Shown here: piece after piece, positions 26,728 through 35,640 of the stretch
Layout of the letters: every line of letters begins with the position of its first letter
How positions within the stretch are numbered: position 1 is the first letter of the stretch
Notes under the pieces: generated by a model
Database searches by the model: none
What the model was told of the DNA's origin: nothing
Seen by the model: only the letters and a program-made list of their open reading frames with translations
DNA from: Agaribacillus aureus
GTDB lineage: Bacteria; Bacteroidota; Bacteroidia; Cytophagales; Cyclobacteriaceae
DNA length: 64,000 bases
Direction: 5' to 3'
Assembly (NCBI GenBank): GCA_030442055.1
Contig: JAUJEB010000004.1
Coordinates: 186,001 to 250,000, forward strand
Made by a program: the position numbers and the translations under genes

Positions 26728-27447
26728 ATGAATCCAATCACTGTTATATTGGCTGATGACCATCAAATTGTTAGAAATGGCATTAAGGCCCTGTTAGAAA
26801 ATGAAGGTGGTATCCAGGTGATCGATGAAGCTTCCAATGGCAAAGAGGCGTTGGAAAAGTGCAGGCAAAGCCAACCAGATGTATTGATTGTGGATATCCG
26901 AATGCCTGAGATGAATGGCATTGAAACTGTAAAAAATCTTCCCGATTTCTCCGCTTCCACCAAAGCCCTCGTATTATCCATGCACGATGATGAAGAATAT
27001 ATTATCCAATCGATTGAGGTAGGTGCCGCAGGTTATCTTTTAAAGGATTCCAGCAAGGAGGAATTCATTAAGGCCATCGACACGGTGAGTGAAGGAGAAA
27101 AGTATTTTAGCGGCGATATCTCAAGTATCCTGGTAAATAATTACCTGACTATTAAAAACCGTCCCGTTCAAAACCAGGCGATCGTTGACGACGAGCAGTA
27201 TCACCTGACAAAACGGGAAAAAGAAATCCTTCATTTATTGTATGAAGGTGTCAACAACAAAGAAATCGCGAAGCAGTTAGGCAAAAGCATACGCACCATT
27301 GAGACGCACCGTTTTAACATCATGAAAAAATTAGGTGTCAGCAGCGCCCTGGAACTCATGAAAAAGATCGAAAGAGAACCAGCCCTCAAAAACGAAATCC
27401 GAAGCTTCCTGCTCTTACTGGTCAGCACCGTACTGCTGGCAATGTGA
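26728..27447 (+). CDS. NarL/LuxR-family response regulator
   Basis: A 239-residue regulator. Receiver domain (1-120): LADDH (Asp10, Asp11), phospho-acceptor Asp56 in VDIRMPEMNG, Lys in LKDSSKEE. The LuxR-type helix-turn-helix is at about 155-215: LTKREKEILHLLYEGVNNKEIAKQLGKSIRTIETH. It begins 4 bases after the kinase stop, so the two form one system. Odd: about 20 extra residues follow the DNA-binding domain, ending in the hydrophobic FLLLLVSTVLLAM, which NarL-type proteins normally lack. It is the likely reader of the TTACGTAA sites on both sides of the operon. Confidence 0.9.
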   Translation: MNPITVILADDHQIVRNGIKALLENEGGIQVIDEASNGKEALEKCRQSQPDVLIVDIRMPEMNGIETVKNLPDFSASTKALVLSMHDDEEYIIQSIEVGAAGYLLKDSSKEEFIKAIDTVSEGEKYFSGDISSILVNNYLTIKNRPVQNQAIVDDEQYHLTKREKEILHLLYEGVNNKEIAKQLGKSIRTIETHRFNIMKKLGVSSALELMKKIEREPALKNEIRSFLLLLVSTVLLAM

Positions 27448-27696
27448 TCTACCGGCAAATTGCGTTCTACTCCCTCTTAACTTCCTGCTTATCTACGCAT
27501 ATCGTATAAACCGCTCAGCCTCCCTCCCATTTACGCCTGTGAGATGCTATCTGTTTCTCATCACTCTTAATACCTGGAACCATAACCTCCAATCTCCATT
27601 AACAAATACATAAAAATCTCAACCGTATTTCCTGATTATTAATGATTTTCTAATGAAAGGTGCCTAACGGATATTTAATTAAAAAATTAAGTATTA

Positions 27697-27715
27697 TTAC
27701 GTAATTTATACGTAG
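27697..27715. promoter_or_regulatory. TTACGTAA/ATACGTAG site pair upstream of the porin gene
   Basis: TTACGTAA at 27697-27704 and ATACGTAG at 27708-27715 have ACGT cores 11 bases apart, close to one helix turn. They end 17 bases before the -7 box at 27733, a place typical for an activator. A third ATACGTAG at 27762-27769 lies after the likely start point. These resemble the cluster before nirB. Confidence 0.6.
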
Positions 27716-27732
27716 TTTATAGATTATTTTTA

Positions 27733-27740
27733 TATATTTG
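27733..27740 (+). promoter_or_regulatory. Putative -7 box of the porin-transporter-reductase operon (TATATTTG)
   Basis: Perfect TAnnTTTG match about 56 bases before the porin ATG. No TTTG -33 element is seen; the TACGTA sites occupy that place, which fits activator-dependent transcription. Confidence 0.5.
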
Positions 27741-27795
27741 TTTCGTATTATTACTTATAATATACGTAGTAAAATAGAAACAAAACCCATGTACC

Positions 27796-29061
27796 ATGAT
27801 GAAAAGAAAATTTTACTTAAGTATTTTAATAATCTTCATAATTGCCGGTAAGGTCCATGCACAGTTTACCGTAACCGGTGAAATCAGGCCGCGCGCAGAA
27901 TTCAGGAACGGTTTTAAAACATTAAATAACGAGAGCACGGATCCTGCCTTCTTTATTGAACAGCGGTCTCGGCTGTACCTTGACTACAAAAATGAAAAGT
28001 TTGTTTTCAGGTTAACATTTCAGGACATAAGGCTGTGGGGAGAAAACCCACAGATATTCAAAGCTGACAATGCCCTTTTTAATGTACACGAAGCTTGGGG
28101 TCAATATAATTTCAGTGAAAAATCCGCCCTGAGAGTAGGGAGACAGGAGCTTGACTATGACAATGCCAGATTCCTGGGAAATCTTGCCTGGGCGCAGCAG
28201 AGTCGCAGCCATGACCTGGCAAAATTCACGTACGATGCAGGTGATCTGCAATTTCATGTAGGCGCTGCCTTCAATCAGGAAGACGTGATCAGCAACCCTG
28301 AACCCAGAAGGTTGAGCGGCACGCTTTACGCCACCGGCGGCAACTATAAAACCATGCAATTTGCCTGGTTCCATAAAGATTATGAAAAAAGCGATTTCTC
28401 CCTGCTTTTTCTTAATAATGGCGTACAATCGCTAGCAGACTCTTCCGTAAATTTCAGCCAAACCCTCGGGTTTATTGGAAAAAGGTCCCTGGGGAAGATC
28501 AACCTGGAAGGGGAATTATACTACCAGTTTGGCAATGATCCCTCCGGCAGGGACTTAAGCGCTTACCTGGCATCATTGAGCTTGAAATTTAAGGCAGGCT
28601 TGCTTCCCATTACCATTGGTGCGGATATACTGAGCGGCACTGATCCGGGGTCATCCAAAAGCAATGCCTTTACACCACTCTATGGTACCAATCATAAATT
28701 TTACGGCTTCATGGATTACTTCTATGTGGGCAATGGCCATGGGAATGTCGGCTTACGGGACTTCTTTATTAAATCAAAAATCAAGACCGGCCAAAAATCC
28801 GGGTTGATCATCCACTTGCACGAATTCCTGTCCAATGCCACCATCATGGACGGTGATAACAATGAGTCGTCTTCCGTTCTTGGAACGGAAATAGACTTGG
28901 TTTATAATCTTGACATTGCCAAAGAAGTGAACTTCAAACTAGGCTATTCCCAGCTTTTTGCAAGCGACTCCATGGAAATTATCAAAGGTGGGGACAAGAG
29001 TGAGCTGAATAACTGGGCCTGGGCCATGCTCACCATTAAACCGGTTTTATTCAAAAAATAG
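27796..29061 (+). CDS. Alginate-export-family outer membrane porin
   Basis: A 421-residue outer membrane beta-barrel with a signal peptide ending KVHAQ (about residue 22). It begins FTVTGEIRPRAEFRNGF and shows alternating aromatic strands (VFRLTFQDIRLWG, SALRVGRQELDYD) typical of the AlgE-like alginate_exp family. In Bacteroidota such porins often lie beside nitrate transporter genes, as I recall; here it is followed by narK after 27 bases, so it most likely passes nitrate or nitrite across the outer membrane rather than alginate. First gene after the TACGTA sites. Confidence 0.8.
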   Translation: MMKRKFYLSILIIFIIAGKVHAQFTVTGEIRPRAEFRNGFKTLNNESTDPAFFIEQRSRLYLDYKNEKFVFRLTFQDIRLWGENPQIFKADNALFNVHEAWGQYNFSEKSALRVGRQELDYDNARFLGNLAWAQQSRSHDLAKFTYDAGDLQFHVGAAFNQEDVISNPEPRRLSGTLYATGGNYKTMQFAWFHKDYEKSDFSLLFLNNGVQSLADSSVNFSQTLGFIGKRSLGKINLEGELYYQFGNDPSGRDLSAYLASLSLKFKAGLLPITIGADILSGTDPGSSKSNAFTPLYGTNHKFYGFMDYFYVGNGHGNVGLRDFFIKSKIKTGQKSGLIIHLHEFLSNATIMDGDNNESSSVLGTEIDLVYNLDIAKEVNFKLGYSQLFASDSMEIIKGGDKSELNNWAWAMLTIKPVLFKK

Positions 29062-29088
29062 TAAAAGTATCATTTATCCACGAAAATT

Positions 29089-30450
29089 ATGAATACAATG
29101 AATTCTTCCAAAGCTACCAAAATTAATTTGCTCAGTTTTAACACTGTGCAAATGCGAACATTCCATTTGACCTGGATGGCATTTTTTCTTTGTTTCTTCG
29201 GGTGGTTTGGCGTTGCTCCTATGTTAAAAATCATCAGAGAAGACCTGGGTATCACTACCGATCAAATTGTTACGGCTAATATGGTGGCTGTGGCTTCCAC
29301 GGTGTTTATGCGGCTGTTCATCGGGTGGTTATGTGATAAAATTGGCGCAAGAATTACCTATTCCTGGCTATTGATCCTGGGGGCGTTTCCCGTTATGCTG
29401 ATTGGGTTGTCGCAGAATTACGAACAGTTCCTGATAGCCAGAATGCTCATCGGTACTATCGGCGCCTCATTTGTCATCACACAATTTCATACCTCTCTTA
29501 TGTTCGCACCCAATGTTGTCGGCACCGCTAACGCCACCACAGCAGGATGGGGTAACCTGGGCGGCGGCGTGACGCAACAAGTAATGCCATTTGTATTTGC
29601 TGCTGCGCTGAGTATTGTAGGCTCCGAAAGTCTCGCCTGGAGGTATGCCATGGTTGGGCCCGGTATATTGCTATTAATAATGGGGGTTATTTATTTAAAA
29701 TTCACACAAGATACTCCCGAGGGAAATTTTTCGGACCTGAAAGCTAAGGGTACTGATTCCGGGAATAAAGAGAAAGGAAACTCCTTTTTAACCGCCGTCA
29801 AGGATTATCGCGTCTGGATATTATTTGTGATTTACGGGGCGTGCTTCGGTGTAGAATTAATCGTAAACTCAAAAGCAGCCTTATACTTCGCCGATTATTT
29901 TGATATGAATATTAAAACTGCTGGAATTATTGCCGGCCTGTTTGGGTTGATGAATATTTTCGCCAGGTCCTTGGGTGGATTCATCGGTGACAGGTTTGGG
30001 AAAAAGGGTGGCCTTTCAGGAAGGGTAAGATGGTTATTTATAGCTTTGTTTTGCGAAGGTATTGCGCTGGTTCTGTTTTCCAGAATGGGAACTATTCCAA
30101 CCATCATCATCTCCTTGTTAATTTTTAGCGTTTTTGTTCAAATGAGCGAAGGAGCCACTTACAGCGTGGTGCCCTTCATTAATAAAAAGGCGCTTGGATC
30201 CATCTCAGGCATCGTTGGAGCCGGAGGAAATGCCGGTGCGGTAGCGGGTATGTTCTTGTTTAAAAAGCAGCTTACCGGCCTGGAATGGACGGATTCCTTC
30301 TTTTACCTTGGTTTAATCGTGGGCGCTGTATCTTTCCTCTCATTTCTGGTAAGATTCTCAACTGAGGCTGAAACTGAAGCCAAATTTGAAATGGAGAAAT
30401 CACTGACTGAAAAACAACTACAACTGGAACCCGTGGCGGCAAACGCCTAA
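29089..30450 (+). CDS. Nitrate/nitrite transporter, NarK/NNP type
   Basis: A 453-residue major facilitator protein with about 12 membrane segments. The NNP signature is excellent: ARMLIGTIGASFVITQFH and GTANATTAGWGNLGGGVTQ (about 123-165) in the first half, and RSLGGFIGDRFGKKGG in the second. It imports nitrate, or exchanges it for nitrite, across the inner membrane. It lies between the porin and the nitrate reductase genes, the expected order of use. A hairpin terminator overlaps its stop codon, so the reductase downstream probably gets less read-through or has its own control. Confidence 0.93.
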   Translation: MNTMNSSKATKINLLSFNTVQMRTFHLTWMAFFLCFFGWFGVAPMLKIIREDLGITTDQIVTANMVAVASTVFMRLFIGWLCDKIGARITYSWLLILGAFPVMLIGLSQNYEQFLIARMLIGTIGASFVITQFHTSLMFAPNVVGTANATTAGWGNLGGGVTQQVMPFVFAAALSIVGSESLAWRYAMVGPGILLLIMGVIYLKFTQDTPEGNFSDLKAKGTDSGNKEKGNSFLTAVKDYRVWILFVIYGACFGVELIVNSKAALYFADYFDMNIKTAGIIAGLFGLMNIFARSLGGFIGDRFGKKGGLSGRVRWLFIALFCEGIALVLFSRMGTIPTIIISLLIFSVFVQMSEGATYSVVPFINKKALGSISGIVGAGGNAGAVAGMFLFKKQLTGLEWTDSFFYLGLIVGAVSFLSFLVRFSTEAETEAKFEMEKSLTEKQLQLEPVAANA

Positions 30451-30484
30451 AATCCGGATCCCCTTCCGGGGACGGGATTTTTAA
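30449..30484 (+). terminator. Hairpin at the end of the nitrate transporter gene
   Basis: AAAATCC (30449-30455) pairs with GGATTTT (30475-30481) and TCCCC (30459-30463) with GGGGA (30468-30472), with a TTCC loop; the stem closes in a T run. It starts on the TAA stop. It can act as a terminator on either strand or as a partial attenuator before the reductase gene. Confidence 0.65.
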
Positions 30485-30509
30485 TAGTGAATTGAAACTC
30501 AAACCAAAA

Positions 30510-30558
30510 CAGGATTTAATTATTGGGATAGCTCCATAGGAGACATCCCATAATCCTG
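30510..30558 (+). promoter_or_regulatory. Second hairpin in the nitrate reductase leader
   Basis: CAGGATT (30510-30516) pairs with AATCCTG (30552-30558), GGGAT (30525-30529) with ATCCC (30545-30549), and CTCC (30532-30535) with GGAG (30539-30542) around an ATA loop. It ends 21 bases before the ATG at 30580. It could be a leader structure controlling the reductase gene, or an mRNA-stability element. Confidence 0.45.
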
Positions 30559-30579
30559 TTTAAAAACTCTTTGGATGCT

Positions 30580-33500
30580 ATGCGGAATAAAGAATATCAC
30601 ACTACCTGCTCTTATTGCGGTGTTGGCTGCGGGATAACCATCAGAGAAGGCAAAAACGGTGATTTGCAGTTGGAGGGCACAAAAGATCACCCCGTTAACC
30701 AGGGTATGTTATGTTCGAAAGGGATGAATCTGCTGTACACGGTGAACGATACTTCCGATCGCCTAAAATACCCGGAAATGCGGTGGAGCAAGCACCATCC
30801 TATGGAAAGAGTGGACTGGGATACCGCGCTGAACAGAGCGGCCATGGTATTCAAATCGCTCATCACCAAATACGGACCGGATTCGGTAGGGTTTTATGTT
30901 TCCGGCCAGTGCCTGACGGAAGAATATTATCTGGTTAATAAATTAACGAAAGGGTTTATTGGCACCAATAACATCGATACAAATTCCAGGCTATGCATGA
31001 GTTCCGCCGTGGTTGGCTATGTCAAAACACTGGGTGAAGATTCCGTACCGATCAGCTATGAGGATATCGAGTTAGCCGACTTGTTTTTTATTGCCGGTGC
31101 CAACCCCGCCTGGTGTCATCCTATTCTTTTCCGAAGAATTGAAAAACACAAAGAAAAAAATCCGGATACCAACATCATTGTTGTTGACCCTAGGGTAACA
31201 CAGACCTGTTCGCTGGCAGACCTGCACCTGCAAATCAACCCGGGGACGGATACGGTGCTTTACCAGGCTATCGGGCGGTGTCTTATTGAGCGGGGAGATA
31301 TCGACCTGGATTTTATCAAAAAACATACCGATGGTTTTGATGCCTATCGGCAGGAAGTAATGAGCCGGAGTTTAACCGAAGCTGCCGCTATCTGTGATGT
31401 GCCCTTAAAAGACATCGAGCTGGCCGCTACGATGATTGGTAACGCCAAGGGATTTCTTACCATGTGGGCAATGGGACTAAATCAAAGCAGTGAAGGAGTT
31501 AACAAAAACCTGGCCCTGTTAGGCTTGAACCTAATTACGGGTCATGTTGGCAAGCCAGGCTCCGGCCCTTTTTCGCTCACCGGTCAGCCCAACGCCATGG
31601 GAGGGCGAGAGGTCGGTGGCATGGCCTCCCTCTTAGCCGCCCACCGATTACAGCAGAGCGAAGCTCACCGCAAGGAAGTAGCCGATTACTGGGGCGTAGA
31701 TCATTTACCTGACAAACCCGGCTTGACAGCCACCCAAATGTTTGAATCGCTGGCTGACGGCAGGTTAAAAGCTATTTGGATCATATGTACTAACCCATCC
31801 GTGAGTCTGCCGGACGCCAGGTTGGTGGATGAGGCATTGAAAAAAGCGAAGTTTGTGATCGTCCAGGACATCTCACGGAATGCAGATACAGTAAAATACG
31901 CTGACCTGGTTTTACCAGCCGCCGGCTGGCTGGAAAAACAAGGGACCATGACCAATTCGGAACGCAGGATAAGCCTGCTCAGCAAAGTCATTGACCCTCC
32001 CGGAGAAGCTTTGCCCGATGCCGAAATTCTGATTCGATTCGCCAGGAAAATGGGCTTCAAAGGGTTTGATTACAAAAATTTCGAAGAAATCTACCTGGAA
32101 CACGCCGGGCTTACCAAAGGCACCAATATCGATATCACCGGACTTGACTACAAGAGGCTGGAGCAAGAAGGCACCTTTCAATGGCCGGTTCCTTCCAAAG
32201 ATCATCGCGGAACACCAAGGTTATTTTCAGATCATCAGTTTTTTACAAAAAATAAGCGCGCTCAGATCCATACCTGCGGCCCTCAAAATGAGGCGGAACC
32301 TCTCAATGATGATTATCCGCTTATACTAACCACCGGCAGGATCAGAGATCAATGGCATACCATGACAAGAACGGGAAAAGTCAGCAAGCTTAAAAAGCAT
32401 ATTGACAAGCCATTTCTTGAAATACATCCCTCTGACGCAGCCCAGGCACAGATTAAAGATGGAGATCCGGTGATCATCGAAAATACGCGGGGTCAGGTCA
32501 GTGCCCTGGCCAAAGTAACAGAAGATATTAAAAGCGGCGTGGTTTTTCTACCCATGCACTGGGGCAAAATATTAAACCGGGATTTTGGAAGGGCCAATAA
32601 CCTCACAAGCAGCAACTTTGATCCTGTTTCCAAACAACCGGGGTTTAAATACGCTGCGGTGAAAGTGCAAAAATATATCAAACCGAAACAGAAAATTATC
32701 GTCGTGGGCGCCGGTGCCGCTGCTTACCGGTTTATTAATACCTACAGGGATTTAAATACGACAGATGATATACATGTTTTTTCCAAGGAGGCCCATCCCT
32801 TTTACAACCGGGTTTTACTGCCGGAATACGCCAATGATAACCTTTCCTGGAAAGACCTGAAAAAGTTTAAAAAAGGAGAAATAGACGCGCTGAAAGTCAA
32901 TATTAATGTATCCAATAGTATCCGAAAAATAAACCGGCAGGAAAAAACCGTCGTTGACGCATTTGGAGAAACCCACAACTATGACCTGCTGGTTTTGGCC
33001 ACTGGTAGCCGGGCATTTGTGCCCGGGGATGTTCCGGTACACTGGCCGGGAGTCTTTACTATGCGTAACCGGCACAATGCCGATGATCTAAAACCCTATC
33101 TGCAGACGGGAAATCATGTTATCGTGGTAGGTGGCGGCTTATTGGGTATTGAATTGGCATCGGCGTTAAAAGAGATAAAAATTGATGTGTCAATTGTGCA
33201 ACTATCCTCCCGGCTAATGGAAAGACAACTCGACACGATGGCGAGTGGCCTTCTGCGGGAGCAGATCGAAAAGCTTGGCATTAAAGTTCATACCAACGAC
33301 CAGGTACATCAACTTATCAAGGAGTCCGACGACAGTTTCACAGCACGCCTGAAAAGTGGGCAGGATCTGACTTGTGCTGCTGTTGTATACGCCATTGGCA
33401 CCAGACCTAACATAGAATTAGGCCTGGAAGCAGGTCTTGAATGCGGCCGCGGTTTAAAGGTGAATGATTACTTGCAATCCAGCGACGACAGCATTTTTGC

Positions 33501-34089
33501 TATCGGTGAAATTGCGGAACATCGCGGGACTTTAAACGGCATCACTGCCGCCGCTGAGCAACAGGCGGATATCCTTGCTCATTTTCTGAATGGAGCGCTT
33601 TCCAGCAGTTATCAGGGATCAATACCCATGAATATTCTGAAAATTTCAGATCTTCCCCTGTGTTCCCTGGGAATAGCGGAGCCTCCTCCCGGTAAAGAGG
33701 ACGAGTACGAGGAGATATTATTTATTGACAAAAAAATGGCTTATTATAAAAAGTGTATTGTACATCATGACAGATTGGTCGGAGCGGTCCTGATGGGTGA
33801 TAAAACCGAATTTGCGGAATTTAAATCACTGATTGAAAACAAGACGGAACTGTCAGACAAAAGATTGGCATTGTTGAGATCGGGTGAAAAGCCGGAACCG
33901 GTTATTGGCAAGCTGGTTTGTTCGTGCAATAACATCGGGCAGGGCAACCTGGAGAAAGTGATTGAAAGTGGCGTTGATGACTTCAACCAGCTATGCACCC
34001 GCACCGGCGCCGGATTAGGCTGTGGAAGTTGCAAGCCGGAGGTCAAAAAAATATTGCTAAGCAAGCTGGTGGCTACTCCAGCCGATTAA
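30580..34089 (+). CDS. nasA: Single-chain NAD(P)H-dependent assimilatory nitrate reductase
   Basis: A 1169-residue fusion. Residues 1-700 are a NarB/NasA-type molybdenum subunit: [4Fe-4S] ligands C10, C13, C17 and C45 (CSYCGVGC, GMLCSKG), the Mo-ligating Cys in NSRLCMSSA (about 140), and TGQPNAMGGREVGG. Residues about 705-1060 are an FAD/NAD(P) reductase like the front of NirB (VVGAGAAAYRF, VVGGGLLGIEL). Residues about 1112-1160 are a BFD-like [2Fe-2S] domain (CSCNNIGQGNL, GCGSCKPEV). It should reduce nitrate to nitrite with NAD(P)H directly in the cytosol. I start at ATG 30580, not the TTG at 30571. It needs MGD from mobA. Confidence 0.92.
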   Translation: MRNKEYHTTCSYCGVGCGITIREGKNGDLQLEGTKDHPVNQGMLCSKGMNLLYTVNDTSDRLKYPEMRWSKHHPMERVDWDTALNRAAMVFKSLITKYGPDSVGFYVSGQCLTEEYYLVNKLTKGFIGTNNIDTNSRLCMSSAVVGYVKTLGEDSVPISYEDIELADLFFIAGANPAWCHPILFRRIEKHKEKNPDTNIIVVDPRVTQTCSLADLHLQINPGTDTVLYQAIGRCLIERGDIDLDFIKKHTDGFDAYRQEVMSRSLTEAAAICDVPLKDIELAATMIGNAKGFLTMWAMGLNQSSEGVNKNLALLGLNLITGHVGKPGSGPFSLTGQPNAMGGREVGGMASLLAAHRLQQSEAHRKEVADYWGVDHLPDKPGLTATQMFESLADGRLKAIWIICTNPSVSLPDARLVDEALKKAKFVIVQDISRNADTVKYADLVLPAAGWLEKQGTMTNSERRISLLSKVIDPPGEALPDAEILIRFARKMGFKGFDYKNFEEIYLEHAGLTKGTNIDITGLDYKRLEQEGTFQWPVPSKDHRGTPRLFSDHQFFTKNKRAQIHTCGPQNEAEPLNDDYPLILTTGRIRDQWHTMTRTGKVSKLKKHIDKPFLEIHPSDAAQAQIKDGDPVIIENTRGQVSALAKVTEDIKSGVVFLPMHWGKILNRDFGRANNLTSSNFDPVSKQPGFKYAAVKVQKYIKPKQKIIVVGAGAAAYRFINTYRDLNTTDDIHVFSKEAHPFYNRVLLPEYANDNLSWKDLKKFKKGEIDALKVNINVSNSIRKINRQEKTVVDAFGETHNYDLLVLATGSRAFVPGDVPVHWPGVFTMRNRHNADDLKPYLQTGNHVIVVGGGLLGIELASALKEIKIDVSIVQLSSRLMERQLDTMASGLLREQIEKLGIKVHTNDQVHQLIKESDDSFTARLKSGQDLTCAAVVYAIGTRPNIELGLEAGLECGRGLKVNDYLQSSDDSIFAIGEIAEHRGTLNGITAAAEQQADILAHFLNGALSSSYQGSIPMNILKISDLPLCSLGIAEPPPGKEDEYEEILFIDKKMAYYKKCIVHHDRLVGAVLMGDKTEFAEFKSLIENKTELSDKRLALLRSGEKPEPVIGKLVCSCNNIGQGNLEKVIESGVDDFNQLCTRTGAGLGCGSCKPEVKKILLSKLVATPAD

Positions 34090-34155
34090 ATATGCCGATC
34101 TCTTCATGCATTCCAAATACAATCATTAAATTTATCGCGTAAAGGAATAACAATT

Positions 34156-35589
34156 TTGATAACCAAAAAGGACTTAGTTAGGGTTTTTGTAAAAGGAGGC
34201 ATACTCTCGCCCGGAGACTTTCTTAAAATAATAAAAACCGCCAATAAACTTGGGAGTGACTCGATTCACTTTGGCTCCCGGCAGGATATCCTGTTTCCAG
34301 TCAAAAACTACAGTAAAGAGGATCTGGATAAAACCTTTGACTCCATTCAAACCAATTACGAAATTAACCAGGAAAGTTATCAAAACATCGTTTCTTCCTA
34401 TGTGGCATTAGATGTCCTGCCGCGCAAGAGCTGGCTGGCCCCTCATATTTACCATTATATCCTGGACAGTTTTAAATACCGGCCAAAATTTAAAATTAAT
34501 ATTGTCGATCCGTCACAAAGCCTCGTTCCGCTTTTCACCGGCAACTTAAACTTTGTCGCCTCTTCCCAGGATAACTATTGGTTCCTGTACCTGAGATTTA
34601 GCGAGATCGATCCCAACCCATGGAAATTCCCGGCTTTAATCTACGGATTTGATCTGGCCAAAGTAGCGGAATTCATGGAGTCTCTGGACTTTAAAAGTCA
34701 AAAAATACCCTATGAAGACCTGTATTCTCTGATTACCAAAACACTAAAAATCAACCTGCAGACCCGGATGGAGGAAATGAATTTTCCCGATAGCAATTTT
34801 CCCTATTACGAAGGGCTAAACAGCACTCCTGACGGAAAATATTGGTTAGGCCTGTACTGGCGAAATAATAAATTTGATACTACCTGCCTGCGGGCAATTT
34901 GTGAGCGCTGCATCAAGACAAATGTGGGGAAAGTCAGCCTGACTCCCTGGAAATCAATTATCATCAAGGGGATAGAAGAAAAATACAGAATTGGGTGGGA
35001 AAAACTATTGGGAAGATTTGGCATTAACATGCGCCACTCCTCGCTAGAGCTAAATTGGCACCTGCCCGTTTTGGACACAGAAGCCCTAAACCTTAAAAAT
35101 TATCTGGTAAGAGAAATGGATAAAATGGATATCAGCACGTACGGGCTTACTTTCTCCATAAAAAACGACCCCGCCATGGTACCCTTTACTTCTGTGGTCA
35201 TAGAGAAAAACTTTACGCCGGATTCCAACCCGGGAGAAAGCTACAACATATTGTTTTCAAAGGAGTTTAATGCCAATCTGATGGAATATGACTATTACAC
35301 CAAAAATGTTTCAAAAGATATTATTCCCCCGCTTTTGCTGGAACTGAGCTACCTATATTATGAGCAATTGGACGAAAAACAGAAGGTAGAAAAAGAAACG
35401 GGCCCAAAGAACAACCAGAAGACATTGAACATCCTCTATCAATGCAAAAATTGCCTCACTATTTATGATGAACGTATTGGCGATGAAATAAATGGCATAA
35501 AACCGGGCGTTGCCTTTGAAAAATTACCAAATACCTATGAATGCCCGCTATGCGGCAGCGACAAAAAAGGTTTCTCAAAAATTTCGTAG
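34156..35589 (+). CDS. Sulfite/nitrite-reductase-like protein with C-terminal rubredoxin
   Basis: A 477-residue cytosolic protein. The front (about 13-90) reads KGGILSPGDFLKIIKTANKLG...HFGSRQDILFP, the ferredoxin-like half domain of nitrite/sulfite reductases; a second half domain lies at about 255-330 (VGKVSLTPWKSIIIKGI). The classical siroheme-cluster pattern Cx5C...Cx3C is absent; instead there is C244-x4-C249-x2-C252. The last 50 residues are a rubredoxin with C430, C433, C463 and C466. It follows nasA by 66 bases. Probably it carries electrons to or from the reductases, or is a partner subunit; the function is not known. The start is a TTG at 34156. Confidence 0.8.
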   Translation: MITKKDLVRVFVKGGILSPGDFLKIIKTANKLGSDSIHFGSRQDILFPVKNYSKEDLDKTFDSIQTNYEINQESYQNIVSSYVALDVLPRKSWLAPHIYHYILDSFKYRPKFKINIVDPSQSLVPLFTGNLNFVASSQDNYWFLYLRFSEIDPNPWKFPALIYGFDLAKVAEFMESLDFKSQKIPYEDLYSLITKTLKINLQTRMEEMNFPDSNFPYYEGLNSTPDGKYWLGLYWRNNKFDTTCLRAICERCIKTNVGKVSLTPWKSIIIKGIEEKYRIGWEKLLGRFGINMRHSSLELNWHLPVLDTEALNLKNYLVREMDKMDISTYGLTFSIKNDPAMVPFTSVVIEKNFTPDSNPGESYNILFSKEFNANLMEYDYYTKNVSKDIIPPLLLELSYLYYEQLDEKQKVEKETGPKNNQKTLNILYQCKNCLTIYDERIGDEINGIKPGVAFEKLPNTYECPLCGSDKKGFSKIS

Positions 35590-35640
35590 AGGTGTGTTTT
35601 AGATTCCTGGTTTAGGTGCCGGTGGATCGGGGTAAAATAC

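Larger units (their letters stand above)
27448..27795. other. 348-base gap between regulator and porin genes
   Basis: The left half (27448-27650) is pyrimidine-rich on the plus strand and shows no gene or repeat that I can support. The right part holds the TTACGTAA-type sites and the -7 box of the porin gene, listed separately. Confidence 0.7.
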
